Assembly: GCF_004208525.1 (NCBI RefSeq)
Contig: NZ_SGIT01000001.1
Location: 682,001 to 746,000 of the forward strand
Source of the DNA: Sphingobacterium corticibacterium
GTDB lineage: Bacteria; Bacteroidota; Bacteroidia; Sphingobacteriales; Sphingobacteriaceae
Direction: 5' to 3'
Length of the DNA: 64,000 bases
Below are positions 8,617-18,718 of this stretch, piece after piece. The translations under genes and the position numbers were made by a program. The notes under the pieces were generated by a model, which was given only the letters and a program-made list of their open reading frames with translations, was not told the DNA's origin and made no database searches. Numbering within the stretch: the stretch's first letter is position 1; each line of letters opens with the position of its first letter.

Positions 8617-10896
8617 TTAACGCAACGAAAAACCCGCTTCTTTCACATCGCTGGAACTCGTTCCGATAAATAGCTTGAAATCGCCCGGTTCGGCCACAAA
8701 CTCTAGCTCGTTGTTGTAAAACTTCAGATCATCGACCGTAATCTCAAAGCGGATATCACGACTTTCCCCTTTTTTCAGAAAAACCTTCTGAAAGCCTTTA
8801 AGCTCCTTCACCGGACGCGTAACTGAACCCACCAGGTCGCGGATATACAGCTGAACAACTTCTTCGCCATCATAATTACCCGTATTGCTCAGGGTAATCG
8901 TAGCGGTGAGTTTGTCATCGGCACCCATCGTGTTTTTATCCAATTGGATATCGCTGTAGTTGAATGTGGTGTAACTTAAACCATAACCAAAAGGATAGAG
9001 GGATTCGTTCGTGACATCGAGATAGTTCGAACGAAATTTTTCAAACCATGCGCCATCAGCCAAGGGGCGTCCGGTGTTTTTAGCACTGTAATACAAAGGG
9101 ATTTGTCCTACGTTCTGTGGAAAAGTAGCCGGAAGTTTCCCGGAAGGATTCACATCGCCAAAGAGCACATCGGCTACTGCTTTGCCCGTTTCTGTGCCAC
9201 CAAACCAAACATTTAATATGGCAGGAACATGTTCGTTCTCCCAGGTTAACGTCAACGGTCTGCCTGTAAATAATACTAATACAACAGGTTTGCCGGTTTT
9301 CAGTAATGCCTCCAATAGTCTTTTCTGTGTGTCTGGAATACCCAGTTCCGTACGACTGGAGCTTTCCCCACTCATTTCAGAGGACTCTCCTAAAGCCGCT
9401 ACAATAACATCGGCCGATGCTGCTACCTGCAACGCTTCTGCGATGATTTCATCTTCTGGTCGTCCATCCCGTGGTATCGTGCGACCAAACATCGTCGCCC
9501 GTTCTTGATACGCCGCATCCGATAGGAGATTGGCTCCCAAATGTTGTACGATGTTAACCTTGTCGCCCAAAGCGGCTTGCATTCCCTCCAATAGACTAGG
9601 AGTGTTTTCGAGATCCGCACTTACACTCCACGTACCGGGCATATTCGCTCGGGTGTTTGATAATGGGCCGATAAGTGCAACCGTACCCTCTTTTTTCAAG
9701 GGTAGGGTATTGTTTTCGTTCTTAAGAAGCACAAAAGATTTACCGGCGATTTCACGCGCTTTCGCTAAATGGGCTGTCGTAAGGATATTGTTCTTTGCCC
9801 GTTCCTCATCGCAGTAGCGGAAAGGATCTTCAAAAAGCCCCAATTTATATTTCGCTTCTAATATGAGTCTACAGGCTTCATCAATTTCAGCTTGTGCCAC
9901 TTTGCCTTCATCCAACGATTTTTTTAGGGTTGTCAGATAACCTTCGCCGACCATATCCATGTGTACGCCCGCCTTCAACGCTAGTGCGGATACCGCTTGT
10001 AGATCACCTAAGCCGTGATCAATGAGTTCGTTAATTGCGGTATAGTCGGTAACGACCATCCCTTTGAATCCCCATTGGTTGCGTAAAACATCCGTCATCA
10101 GCCATCTATTTGCAGTAGCAGGTACACCATTGATATCGTTAAACGATGTCATCACCGTTCCGGCACCGGCATCGATGGCGGCTTTGTAGGGCGGGAAGTA
10201 TTCGTTATACATCCGGTGCAGACTCATATCGGTTGTATGGTAATCTCTTCCAGCTTCGGCGGCTCCATAAAGCGCAAAGTGTTTCACACAGGCCATCAAG
10301 GTATAGTTTGTAGCGAGATCTTCACCTTGGTACCCCTTAACCATTTCTGTTGCTATGCGCGAGCTAAGGTAGGTGTCTTCACCACTTCCTTCGGATATCC
10401 GACCCCAACGCGGATCCCGGGAAATATCGACCATCGGGGAGAATGTCCAGTTCAAACCATCTGCACTGGCTTCTACCGCGGCGATACGTGCCGATTCACG
10501 AATAAGTCCCATATCCCAGGTAGCGGCTAAACCGAGGGGGATAGGAAACATCGTTTTATACCCATGGATAACGTCCATGCCGAAAATAATCGGAATGCCT
10601 AAACGCGATTGTGTAACCGCTAATTCTTGTGCAGCTCTGATTTTAGCAGGAGAAGACATGCTGAAGATTCCGCCGATTTCGCCTGCCTTTATTTTGGCTT
10701 CTACACCGGTAGATACAACCGAGCCCGTCACGGCTTCGCCTCCGGTAACGAGATTTAGCTGCCCAATTTTTTCTTCCACGGTCATCTTGCCCATGAGATC
10801 TGCAATAAATTTATCCATTTTGGTGTCGGTTTGGGCGTTTGCGTCCAACCACGCTATGGTGGCGATACCGAGCATCCATATTGTTAATCTTTTCAT
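8617..10896 (-). CDS. bglX: Glycoside hydrolase family 3 beta-glucosidase (BglX-like)
   Basis: A 759-residue periplasmic enzyme with a signal peptide (cleavage near ANA-QT, residue 21). The GH3 N-terminal barrel (about 30-350) includes the DGLNWTFSPMVDISRDPRWGR block and MACVKHF. The likely nucleophile is Asp284 in GMVVTDYTAI. The second alpha/beta domain (about 385-600) contains ADVIVAALGESSEMSGE, and a fibronectin III-like domain closes the protein (about 660-750). Members remove terminal beta-linked glucose from oligosaccharides. In a locus with two GH144-like genes, a beta-1,2-gluco-oligosaccharide (sophorose-type) substrate is plausible, since a GH3 enzyme of Bacteroides with that specificity (BT_3567) is known. 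This is inference. Last gene of the PUL operon. Confidence 0.92.
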   Translation of the reverse strand: MKRLTIWMLGIATIAWLDANAQTDTKMDKFIADLMGKMTVEEKIGQLNLVTGGEAVTGSVVSTGVEAKIKAGEIGGIFSMSSPAKIRAAQELAVTQSRLGIPIIFGMDVIHGYKTMFPIPLGLAATWDMGLIRESARIAAVEASADGLNWTFSPMVDISRDPRWGRISEGSGEDTYLSSRIATEMVKGYQGEDLATNYTLMACVKHFALYGAAEAGRDYHTTDMSLHRMYNEYFPPYKAAIDAGAGTVMTSFNDINGVPATANRWLMTDVLRNQWGFKGMVVTDYTAINELIDHGLGDLQAVSALALKAGVHMDMVGEGYLTTLKKSLDEGKVAQAEIDEACRLILEAKYKLGLFEDPFRYCDEERAKNNILTTAHLAKAREIAGKSFVLLKNENNTLPLKKEGTVALIGPLSNTRANMPGTWSVSADLENTPSLLEGMQAALGDKVNIVQHLGANLLSDAAYQERATMFGRTIPRDGRPEDEIIAEALQVAASADVIVAALGESSEMSGESSSRTELGIPDTQKRLLEALLKTGKPVVLVLFTGRPLTLTWENEHVPAILNVWFGGTETGKAVADVLFGDVNPSGKLPATFPQNVGQIPLYYSAKNTGRPLADGAWFEKFRSNYLDVTNESLYPFGYGLSYTTFNYSDIQLDKNTMGADDKLTATITLSNTGNYDGEEVVQLYIRDLVGSVTRPVKELKGFQKVFLKKGESRDIRFEITVDDLKFYNNELEFVAEPGDFKLFIGTSSSDVKEAGFSLR

Positions 10897-10929
10897 GATC
10901 GTTATCCTTATTTTATGGAGTTATCTATT

Positions 10930-12669
10930 TTATTCTATTTTGGTAATGGTGGACAATTCGGAAACACCATTCTCATTAAACGCCTCTATGGCGAAATAAT
11001 AGGTTTGATCGGTGTTCAAGGACTTTAATAAGAGTTCATTGTCTTCATAAACCATCCACGAGCTATACAACTTATCCGGAGCAATGCCCCAACGTACATT
11101 ATAACCTTGTGCATTGGTTTGCTTCGACCAGCTTAAAGCGATATCGCGCCTGTCACTATACCTATCTAAACGAAAGTTTTTAACGGGAGCAGGTTTTTTC
11201 CCGTTTCCTATTCCGAAGATTCGGATCTCGGACATCGCTAGGTGAGGAGTAGGTACCTCGATATTCTTATATCGGATATAACGTGTTGATACTGCGGATT
11301 CCAACTCGATATAGTCGTTGGGTGTATCCTTAAAACTTTTGCTTTTATCAACAATTGTAAACCAGTTTTCGCCATCACCAGAACCTTCCAATGTATAGCG
11401 ATGTCTTAATCCTTCGATGCGTCCATACATATCCGACTGATAATCGGCATAATTGATTTGGATAGCATATATATCAGCTTGTTTTTCCAGATCGATAACG
11501 ACCCATTGGCGGGCATCATTGTTTTCGGCCAGCCAAGACGTTTTGGCAATCTCATCAGTCAATGCCGATGCATCGTATCCCTCTTGGATCGATGATACAT
11601 GGACGGGTTTGTTGTAAGAGAGTAACATCCATCCTCTAAACTGACCTCCTTTATTCGGTACGGAAGGCGCATAACGTGGATAATCTCCGAAGTAGGTGTC
11701 CGTATACATGATTCCGTCCTCATCGAAAAAAGTAGGAAACATACAAAGTCGTCTTTCCCAGGTCATGTTCACCGAATAATCCATCGTTGCAAAATGCCAA
11801 TAATGACCACCGGGACCGACAACCGTACTACCATGTCCCGCACCGTTCATATAGCCACCCGGCTTATACGAAATCGGGTTGTGCGCCTGATAGGTATAAG
11901 GCCCAAGTGGCTGGTCCGCTATGTAAACACCATCGCCATATACGTTAAATTGGGTGCCGGGAGCAGCATATTGCATATAATATTTGTTGTTGTGCTTGGT
12001 AAGCCAGGGCCCTTCAATATAACCGCCCAGCACGGTGTCAGCATGGTTTTCTCCAAAGCGTTCCCAACCATGTTTGTCGGGCGCTAAGTTGAAAAGCTCG
12101 ACGATAACCGAATCGGCAATGAACCGCTTGTTTTTATCCAATTTACGTCCGCGGATAGGAAATTTGTTGGATGAACCCCAGAACATATAAGCCTGTCCGT
12201 CATCATCGATAAATAGATCTGGATCTTGCAAGTTGTTAATGATGGAGGGAGTGGCTTTCCAATCGCCTTTTTTTGGATCGTCGGTATATAGGACACTCAT
12301 GTGGCCAGATGGATCACCCGTAACATATAATATGGAATCCCTGTAGTTGTGTGCGGCTGGTGCGTTCGATCCCTCGAAATACCACTTGTCGGGCGTGATG
12401 AAATTCCAGTTTTGTAGGTCGGTAGAATGCCAGTACCCCATGGATCGGGTAACGAACATATAATATTCACCGCGGAATTCAACAACCGCCGGGTCGGCTC
12501 CGGATCGATAGGATATATCGCGATGTGCATTATAGATCATGTAGGTGTAATCCACGTTCAGTGGATTGCAGTAGGTGTCGGCGCGCATGTTTTGGCTATG
12601 TCCTTCGGTAGCAAACAGGACAAAAAGTAAGGCGAGCCAGATCTTATCGATATTCTTTGTCAACTTCAT
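10930..12669 (-). CDS. Glycoside hydrolase family 43 with discoidin and fibronectin III domains
   Basis: A 579-residue exported protein (signal peptide ending near GHSQ, residue 26). The five-bladed GH43 propeller covers about 30-335. Three acidic residues fit the family: the base in SGADPAVVEF, the pKa modulator in LQDPDLFIDDDG and the acid in GGYIEGPWL. A discoidin (F5/8 type C) carbohydrate-binding module follows (about 350-485), then a fibronectin III domain (about 490-575). GH43 enzymes mostly act on arabinosides, xylosides or galactosides, so the target glycan is probably not a pure glucan. Its 5' end overlaps the sulfatase gene by 26 bases, so the two are likely co-translated. Confidence 0.85.
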   Translation of the reverse strand: MKLTKNIDKIWLALLFVLFATEGHSQNMRADTYCNPLNVDYTYMIYNAHRDISYRSGADPAVVEFRGEYYMFVTRSMGYWHSTDLQNWNFITPDKWYFEGSNAPAAHNYRDSILYVTGDPSGHMSVLYTDDPKKGDWKATPSIINNLQDPDLFIDDDGQAYMFWGSSNKFPIRGRKLDKNKRFIADSVIVELFNLAPDKHGWERFGENHADTVLGGYIEGPWLTKHNNKYYMQYAAPGTQFNVYGDGVYIADQPLGPYTYQAHNPISYKPGGYMNGAGHGSTVVGPGGHYWHFATMDYSVNMTWERRLCMFPTFFDEDGIMYTDTYFGDYPRYAPSVPNKGGQFRGWMLLSYNKPVHVSSIQEGYDASALTDEIAKTSWLAENNDARQWVVIDLEKQADIYAIQINYADYQSDMYGRIEGLRHRYTLEGSGDGENWFTIVDKSKSFKDTPNDYIELESAVSTRYIRYKNIEVPTPHLAMSEIRIFGIGNGKKPAPVKNFRLDRYSDRRDIALSWSKQTNAQGYNVRWGIAPDKLYSSWMVYEDNELLLKSLNTDQTYYFAIEAFNENGVSELSTITKIE

Positions 12670-14203
12670 ATTTATCTTGTAACATTAGCAATTCCCGCTG
12701 TAGTTTTTGTGTTAATTTTGCTGTTCCTTTTTTACCGTATATATTTTTGATCTCGGAGGGATCTTTTTGGAGATCATAAAGCTCCGAAAGATTCTCCTTT
12801 GGAAAATGCATCAATTTGTATCGTTCCATTTTTACCCCGTAATGTGCACGGACACTATGGAAGCCTGGATATTCATAGTAATGATAGTAAAGTGATTTTC
12901 GCCAGTCTTTTGGTGTTTTTCCATGTTGTACGAGTGCTTTGAAAGATTTCCCTTGCATTTCATCTGGTACGGCAATCTGACATAAATCCAATAGGGTGGG
13001 GGCAAAATCTATATTCTGTGTTAAACCATCTATTTTGATGCCTGACTCAATATGTTTAGGGTAGGACATGAGCAAAGGCATACCAAAGGATTCTTCGTAC
13101 ATAAAGCGTTTGTCGAACCATCCATGTTCGCCAAGGTAAAAGCCTTGGTCTGATGTATAGATAACAATGGTGTTTTTGTCCAATCCATTAGCTTTTAGAT
13201 AGTCCAAAATCGCACCAACACTTTCATCTACCGATTTGACCGTAGCCAGGTAATCCTGCATATAGCGCTGGAACTTCCAGAGCGCTTTTTCTTTTTCCGT
13301 ACGTTCCGTAATATGGAAATCGTTGTTCCGATCTCTGTAAGCCGTAAAGAAACGTTTCTGTTCTGCAGCTGTCATGGTATTCAAGAAAGCATGGGGCCAA
13401 GGATCGTACAGTAAGGTATCTGAATCGATACCGGTTACCATCTTCAGATCATGGCCTTCGTACATGTCCCGATAGATATTCATCTCTTGTTGCGCAGCTG
13501 CATATCGTCCTTCGTAATCATCGAAATATGTCTCGGGCACCGGAAAGGTGGTGTTTTCATAAAGCTTGTAGTGCCGTTCAGCAGGCACCCAGTTGCGATG
13601 CGGGGCTTTATGGTGCATCATGAGGAAAAACGGTTTGTTTTTATCACGATGTTCCAACCAATCTTTGGTCAGGTTGGTAATCAGATCGGTAACATAACCC
13701 ATACGACGAACGGTATCCTGTTCCGTAATGAAATAGGGGTTGTAATAATCCCCTTGATCATTTAAAATTTCCCAATGATCGAAGCCCGTTGGTTTTGAAA
13801 TGAGGTGCCATTTACCGATAATAGCTGTTTCATAACCGTTTTGCTGTAGTATTTTGGGGAGCGTCTGTTGGGTACCGTCAAAACCTCTATTTCCATTTTG
13901 CATAAATCCATTCTTATGACTGTGTTTACCCGTCAGTATTGCTGCTCGGCTAGGGCCACAAATGGAATTGCTGCAATAATTATTTAAGAATAGCGCTCCC
14001 TCATTGGCGATACGGTCGATATGTGGTGTCGGTGCTTTTTGAGAAATAGGATGTCCGTACGCGCTGATGGCCTGTTCTGCATGGTCATCACTCATGATAA
14101 ATATGACGTTAGGACGCTGTGTGTCTGTCTGGCCGTAAGAACTCAAAGATACCATCCATATGGCGCCGAAAAAAAGAGCATATTTTAAGTTGTTTTTGAA
14201 CAT
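12644..14203 (-). CDS. Secreted sulfatase (formylglycine-dependent, S1 family)
   Basis: A 519-residue protein with a signal peptide (cleavage near SSYGQ, residue 25). It opens with PNVIFIMSDDH, the metal-binding Asp pair of the alkaline phosphatase superfamily. NSICGPSRAAILTG carries the C-x-P-S-R formylglycine site (Cys type). Later motifs are IGKWHL and TSDQGFYLGEHG. It removes sulfate esters, so the PUL target or a part of it is probably sulfated; the sulfated sugar cannot be told. Activation needs a formylglycine-generating or anaerobic maturase, not in this window. It overlaps the GH43 gene and lies 12 bases downstream of the first glucoamylase-family gene. Confidence 0.9.
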   Translation of the reverse strand: MFKNNLKYALFFGAIWMVSLSSYGQTDTQRPNVIFIMSDDHAEQAISAYGHPISQKAPTPHIDRIANEGALFLNNYCSNSICGPSRAAILTGKHSHKNGFMQNGNRGFDGTQQTLPKILQQNGYETAIIGKWHLISKPTGFDHWEILNDQGDYYNPYFITEQDTVRRMGYVTDLITNLTKDWLEHRDKNKPFFLMMHHKAPHRNWVPAERHYKLYENTTFPVPETYFDDYEGRYAAAQQEMNIYRDMYEGHDLKMVTGIDSDTLLYDPWPHAFLNTMTAAEQKRFFTAYRDRNNDFHITERTEKEKALWKFQRYMQDYLATVKSVDESVGAILDYLKANGLDKNTIVIYTSDQGFYLGEHGWFDKRFMYEESFGMPLLMSYPKHIESGIKIDGLTQNIDFAPTLLDLCQIAVPDEMQGKSFKALVQHGKTPKDWRKSLYYHYYEYPGFHSVRAHYGVKMERYKLMHFPKENLSELYDLQKDPSEIKNIYGKKGTAKLTQKLQRELLMLQDKYEVDKEYR

Positions 14204-14215
14204 ACGATTATTACT

Positions 14216-15577
14216 TTATCGTGCTGAAAAACCTAGTTTCTTTAAGCCTTCTTGTACATCTGGTGCACCCATAAAGAGATTCCAGATGAACCCATCTTTA
14301 TAATTCTGAATCATCACGACCATCGGTCCCTGGTCAATGGCAAGATAACGTTGTGGATACCAATTCTCCGATTCGCTATAGGCGTCGTAAAAACCGTATT
14401 TACCCCATACGTCATCACCAATGCTATCTTTTAAATAGCGCATAAAGCTGATGCTTTCTTTGGGTGTATAGGGGATGGATGAAATGGCCGCCGTAGGCGA
14501 TACCACGCCGGTAGGATCGTTGTCCGGATGGTGGGCATTATAACCATTTGTTGAATAACTTGCCGTCCATCCCCAACCTTTATCCGCTCCGTATCCCTTA
14601 AATTGTTTTGGGTTATCTTCTGCGTAGGCAATATGAATCTTCGCGTGGTTGGTCACCACGTCTTGGTAGTTTGCATATTGATCAGATAGCCCATTTGGAT
14701 TTAAGCCTAAAAAGGAATAATGCGACCAAAATAATGGTCCGACTTCACCGTCTTTTGCGTTGTGTTTAACAATGGTTGGTATGTCGTATTTTGTAATCGA
14801 CGTACGAATAGCGCCATCACGCGCCCAACCTTTGTGATAAGTGGCGGCTGGAATAGCATGTGTAGGGGAGGACGCTCCTAAAATGTAAGCAATCATACAT
14901 TCATCGAATCCTTGAATAGCATGATTCATGCCCCAACCATGTTTCGGGCTCCAGTGCCAATAAAGCACATCTTTTCCATTTCTATAGAAATCCCAGTTAA
15001 TACCTTTCCATAGTTCGTCGGCTTTGGCCGCTATCGTTTTCTCTGCTTCGTTACCGCCTTTATAATATTCGCGGATGGTAATCAGTGCCTGTGCCATAAA
15101 AGCAGTTTCGACAATATCGCCACCATCATCATTTTTGCTGAAAGCTTTTGGTTTGCCCGTGTCACCGAAATACCAATGCGACCAAGCGCCTTGGAAACGT
15201 TCGACCTTATCGAGAAAGTTCAGTGCTTTTTCAAACCGCGCCAGTCCTTCTTCTTTGGTAATAAATTCATTATGTATCCCTACCAAGATAGACATTAAAC
15301 CAAAACCGCTTCCACCGATAGTAATAACGTTTTCATCGTTTTGGGGATATTCACCATCTATGTGAATCCGTTCTCTGGCCAATCCGGAATTGGGCTCCGC
15401 ACCATCCCAAAAATACTGAAAGGTTTGTTGTTGGACGAGATCTATAAGTGCCTCGTCTGTTAATGTATCGTGAACAGCCTGTTGTTTGTTGTTTGTGCCA
15501 CCGTTAGGATTCTGGCAAGCACTTAATGTGAGTACAACGCTCAAAGTAGCTAGGGAAAAAACTTTTCTTATCATCAT
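14216..15577 (-). CDS. Glucoamylase-family (PF10091) lipoprotein, GH144-like, copy 1
   Basis: A 453-residue lipoprotein: a signal peptide with a lipobox ending in LSAC (Cys about 21), then one all-alpha barrel (about 40-450). Motifs are LVQQQTFQYFWDGAEP, GGSGFGLMSILVG, FQGAWSHWYFGD, GDIVETAFMAQAL, YWHWSPKHGWGMNHAIQG and LAIDQGPMVVMIQN. This is the glucoamylase family of Pfam, which contains the GH144 endo-beta-1,2-glucanases first described from Chitinophaga. Endo-cleavage of beta-1,2-glucan at the cell surface is therefore the leading but unproven role. It is a clear paralogue of the adjacent upstream gene and lacks its Ig-like domains. Confidence 0.82.
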   Translation of the reverse strand: MMIRKVFSLATLSVVLTLSACQNPNGGTNNKQQAVHDTLTDEALIDLVQQQTFQYFWDGAEPNSGLARERIHIDGEYPQNDENVITIGGSGFGLMSILVGIHNEFITKEEGLARFEKALNFLDKVERFQGAWSHWYFGDTGKPKAFSKNDDGGDIVETAFMAQALITIREYYKGGNEAEKTIAAKADELWKGINWDFYRNGKDVLYWHWSPKHGWGMNHAIQGFDECMIAYILGASSPTHAIPAATYHKGWARDGAIRTSITKYDIPTIVKHNAKDGEVGPLFWSHYSFLGLNPNGLSDQYANYQDVVTNHAKIHIAYAEDNPKQFKGYGADKGWGWTASYSTNGYNAHHPDNDPTGVVSPTAAISSIPYTPKESISFMRYLKDSIGDDVWGKYGFYDAYSESENWYPQRYLAIDQGPMVVMIQNYKDGFIWNLFMGAPDVQEGLKKLGFSAR

Positions 15578-15614
15578 GTACTTATTTATTATTTTCTATA
15601 TCGTTTTATTATTT

Positions 15615-17597
15615 CTATTTATGTAAACTAAGTCTGTTCAAACCCTGTTGGATTTCGGGGGCGCTCATCAATAAATCCCATAGTAACCCTGTGCGGTAAT
15701 TTTCAATCATCAAGATAATAGGGCCTTGATCTATAGCTAGATAACTGTCCGCTACCCAACCTTCGGTAATGTTGAATGCATCATAAAAACCGTACTCACC
15801 CCATAGCCGGTCGCCCATGGTATAATAAAAAAAATGCAATGCGCGCATGGATTCCGCTGGTGTATAGGGAAAGGAGGAAAGGGCGGCGGTAGGGGTAATA
15901 ACTCCCAAATCGTTAGTGGGCGAATGAGCCGCATATCCGATATGGTTGTCACTGGCGGTCAATCCCCAGCAGTCCGCACTATATCCGACAAAAGCTTTCG
16001 GGTTTCGGACACAATATCTGTGATTGATTAAACTGTGGTTGACGTTTTGTTCCCAATAATTGGCATATTCGTCTTGTACCTGGTGGGGATCAATGCCTAG
16101 AAAGGAGTAATGACTAAAGAATAACGGACCTCCAAAATCAGGTCCTAACGGCAGGGATATACCTTCGTACATGGCTCCGTTTCGCATATTACCATTTCTA
16201 GCCCAACCGTTCGTATATACGCTTTTCGAAATATTATGTGTGGGAGAGGATGCGGCCAGTACATAAGTAATCAAGGATTCGTTCCACCCGCTGATTTTCA
16301 GGTTCATTGCCCATTTTTTATCCGGTGACCAATGCCAATACAATACTTCTTGCCCATCTCTGCAATACCAGTTCCAGTCTACGCTTTCCCATAATATATT
16401 GATGCGGTCAATATGTGATTTTTCAGCAGGTACATTCGGATTTAGATATTGTCGGAAAGTAAGCAGACCCTGTAGGAGCAAAGCTGTTTCCACCAGATCT
16501 CCGCCGTTGTCATTGGCACTGAAGGGAAGGGCTGCACCGGTTTCGCCATGGATCCAATGTGACCATGCACCATGAAAGCGATCAGTTGTTTCCAGGAAGG
16601 TTAATAGCTGTTCCATCCGTTCCAAGCCTTGTGCTCTGCTAATAAAATTACGCTCCATTCCCACGATTAATGCCATGATGCCAAAACCTGATCCTCCACT
16701 GGTTACGGTATTTCCGGAGGTGTTGCGTTCCCGAGCCATACCACTCCCCGGATGGGCGAAATCCCAAAAATATTTAAATGTTTGTCGTTGAACGAGCGTT
16801 AGTAATTCATCATCGGATACGACAGGGAATTTTGGTGTGGGATCTATTGCTGTGTATAATGTTTTGGAAATTCCGGCAAATTTTTCGCCGTCGCGTCCTG
16901 TTAACGCATCGGATAAGGTGAGGATATATTTTGTGAGATAGGGAAGCGGTTGGTTGCTGTGTAGGCTGATCGTTTTACCATTATTTAGCAAGGAGAAAGC
17001 CACTTGCTCGGTATCTGGACCGATGAGTTTAAAGGCCTCGCCTACTGATGCGGTGGAAACCGCTACCGACAAATGGATGTCTATCGAAAAATCCAACGGA
17101 ATGTTCGTTAATAGATTGCTGTTGTCCCTCTCCTCACCATTGTATTCGATGCCGAGAATTTCTATATCCGATTTGCGGGTAGTAAATTGGATATTCCGAG
17201 CGGAAAACGGGGCACCGTCAGTAGCTTTAAGTCCATCAGATAATTCAAGAATATAGCGTGTATTGGGTGATAAAAGACGCTCAGGATATATAAGCACTTG
17301 TGCTCCCTGGGCTACAAAAGCCAGCTGAACCGGTACTTCTCCCGATTCGTATCGTAAGCTAATGGCGCTTTTTGCACTTTGCTGATCAACAGGCCCAGAA
17401 AAAACCAGGGAGATACTCCGATCCATTGGTATGTCCGTGTTTTCTCCGGGATTATCCAGATCAACTTCGGTTTCTCCAATAAATACATTAGAAAGAGTAA
17501 GGCTGCCGATATGTCCGGTTTCTTTTTTACACCCTTCAACCGTGAAAGTTAAAAGACTCCAAAACAATATCCATACCGGCAAACTTACCTTCTTCAT
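15615..17597 (-). CDS. Glucoamylase-family (GH144-like) lipoprotein with two N-terminal Ig-like domains
   Basis: A 660-residue lipoprotein: signal peptide with lipobox ending EGC (about residue 23). Two Ig-like domains of the SbsA/Big_5 type follow (about 35-140 and 145-255; note the repeated 'TRYILELSD' and 'TKYILTLSD' pattern), then a PF10091 catalytic barrel (about 262-655). The barrel repeats the motifs of the neighbouring paralogue: LVQRQTFKYFWDFAHPGSG, GGSGFGIMALIVG, HGAWSHWIHGE, YWHWSPDKKWAMN and LAIDQGPIILMIEN. The Ig modules probably hold the enzyme away from the outer membrane. Duplicated catalytic genes in one PUL suggest enzymes acting on different chain lengths or branches. Confidence 0.85.
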   Translation of the reverse strand: MKKVSLPVWILFWSLLTFTVEGCKKETGHIGSLTLSNVFIGETEVDLDNPGENTDIPMDRSISLVFSGPVDQQSAKSAISLRYESGEVPVQLAFVAQGAQVLIYPERLLSPNTRYILELSDGLKATDGAPFSARNIQFTTRKSDIEILGIEYNGEERDNSNLLTNIPLDFSIDIHLSVAVSTASVGEAFKLIGPDTEQVAFSLLNNGKTISLHSNQPLPYLTKYILTLSDALTGRDGEKFAGISKTLYTAIDPTPKFPVVSDDELLTLVQRQTFKYFWDFAHPGSGMARERNTSGNTVTSGGSGFGIMALIVGMERNFISRAQGLERMEQLLTFLETTDRFHGAWSHWIHGETGAALPFSANDNGGDLVETALLLQGLLTFRQYLNPNVPAEKSHIDRINILWESVDWNWYCRDGQEVLYWHWSPDKKWAMNLKISGWNESLITYVLAASSPTHNISKSVYTNGWARNGNMRNGAMYEGISLPLGPDFGGPLFFSHYSFLGIDPHQVQDEYANYWEQNVNHSLINHRYCVRNPKAFVGYSADCWGLTASDNHIGYAAHSPTNDLGVITPTAALSSFPYTPAESMRALHFFYYTMGDRLWGEYGFYDAFNITEGWVADSYLAIDQGPIILMIENYRTGLLWDLLMSAPEIQQGLNRLSLHK

Positions 17598-17613
17598 TAT
17601 TGTTTAGTTTACG

Positions 17614-18696
17614 TTAATTATCTTCAAAAATGGTGTTCACTTCTTCGGCCGTTAATGCTTTGTCGAAGAAACGTAACTCATCGATTAAACTTAAATCAGA
17701 TTTATGATTCCACCCTGTGAAATTAGGAGCACCCGAAGCGATAGAGATCGCGTCACAGTCCGCCCAGCTTACCCCGGTAAAGGAACCATCTTTAACAACC
17801 TTACCATTGATATAAAGTGCACATCGGTCTGGCGCTATCGTGAAAGCAATATGTACCCAGTCCGCAGTTGCACTGATATCTGCCGCAGTACCACCGTCGA
17901 ACCAGACGTCTGCTGTGCCATTTCCGACATTCAATTTTATACGTTGGTTTCCAGATGCACCCGGCTCTCTAAACAAGCGGAAACCGCTGGATCGTTTGTT
18001 GTTCGATGGATCTGGAGGGCTCACCGTTACTAATCCTGCATGAGTCGTACTCGCATTAATTTTATACCAGAACGAGCCACTGAACTCACTGCCGACCAAG
18101 CCCGCCGTTGGAACGGTTAAGTAACTGTCTGTTGCGCCGGCATAAGCACGACCTGCCTTTCCTGCCCCAAAGCTTGGGCTACCTATCTTTGCTGCAGTGA
18201 TTTCCCCCAAAAGATCCATGTAGACATTGCCCTCAAACGGCATATAAAATATTTCTCCAGGGTATTTAGCGGCATATATATTGCTAATCTCGAATTCATG
18301 AACTTTGGTGGTGGTTTTTCCCGAGGCATCCGTCGCGTTAACTTCAAATTTGTAGTTACCCAACGCTAAATTTTCGCTTTTAAACGAGGTTTTAACGCGT
18401 CGGAAATCTAGAAACCCTTGATAGGATTCCAAAGGCTGCCCATTCAGTGCAATAGCAATCGAGGTTATTTCGATATCGTCTCTGACTTCAAATTCAAAAT
18501 CGATATCGGTAGATTCATCTGTAAATGGAATTAATACCACAGCAGATGAAGGATATCCAATCGTGATGGCAGGTGCATTTTCATCATTGCCAGCATCTAC
18601 CGGATTGATGTCATCTATATATCCATCCTGGCAGGCTGCGAATATCAACAGCGTGCTGAGGAATAAAATGTTAAACTTCTTCATGTTCCTTGTCAT
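17614..18696 (-). CDS. LamG-domain lipoprotein, probable surface glycan-binding protein
   Basis: A 360-residue lipoprotein: signal peptide with lipobox FAAC (about residue 22). An Ig-like/FN3-like domain follows (about 40-140, ending VHEFEISN), then a C-terminal LamG/concanavalin A-like domain (about 150-358). The LamG domain has SGSFWYKIN, DWVHIAFTI, LYINGKVV and SLIDELRFFDKALTAEEV, all typical strands. It has no apparent catalytic residues. Its position directly after susD is the SusE/SusF slot, so a role in glycan capture at the cell surface is likely. Ligand unknown. Confidence 0.75.
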   Translation of the reverse strand: MTRNMKKFNILFLSTLLIFAACQDGYIDDINPVDAGNDENAPAITIGYPSSAVVLIPFTDESTDIDFEFEVRDDIEITSIAIALNGQPLESYQGFLDFRRVKTSFKSENLALGNYKFEVNATDASGKTTTKVHEFEISNIYAAKYPGEIFYMPFEGNVYMDLLGEITAAKIGSPSFGAGKAGRAYAGATDSYLTVPTAGLVGSEFSGSFWYKINASTTHAGLVTVSPPDPSNNKRSSGFRLFREPGASGNQRIKLNVGNGTADVWFDGGTAADISATADWVHIAFTIAPDRCALYINGKVVKDGSFTGVSWADCDAISIASGAPNFTGWNHKSDLSLIDELRFFDKALTAEEVNTIFEDN

Positions 18697-18718
18697 TTAT
18701 AAAAGGTATAAGCTATTC

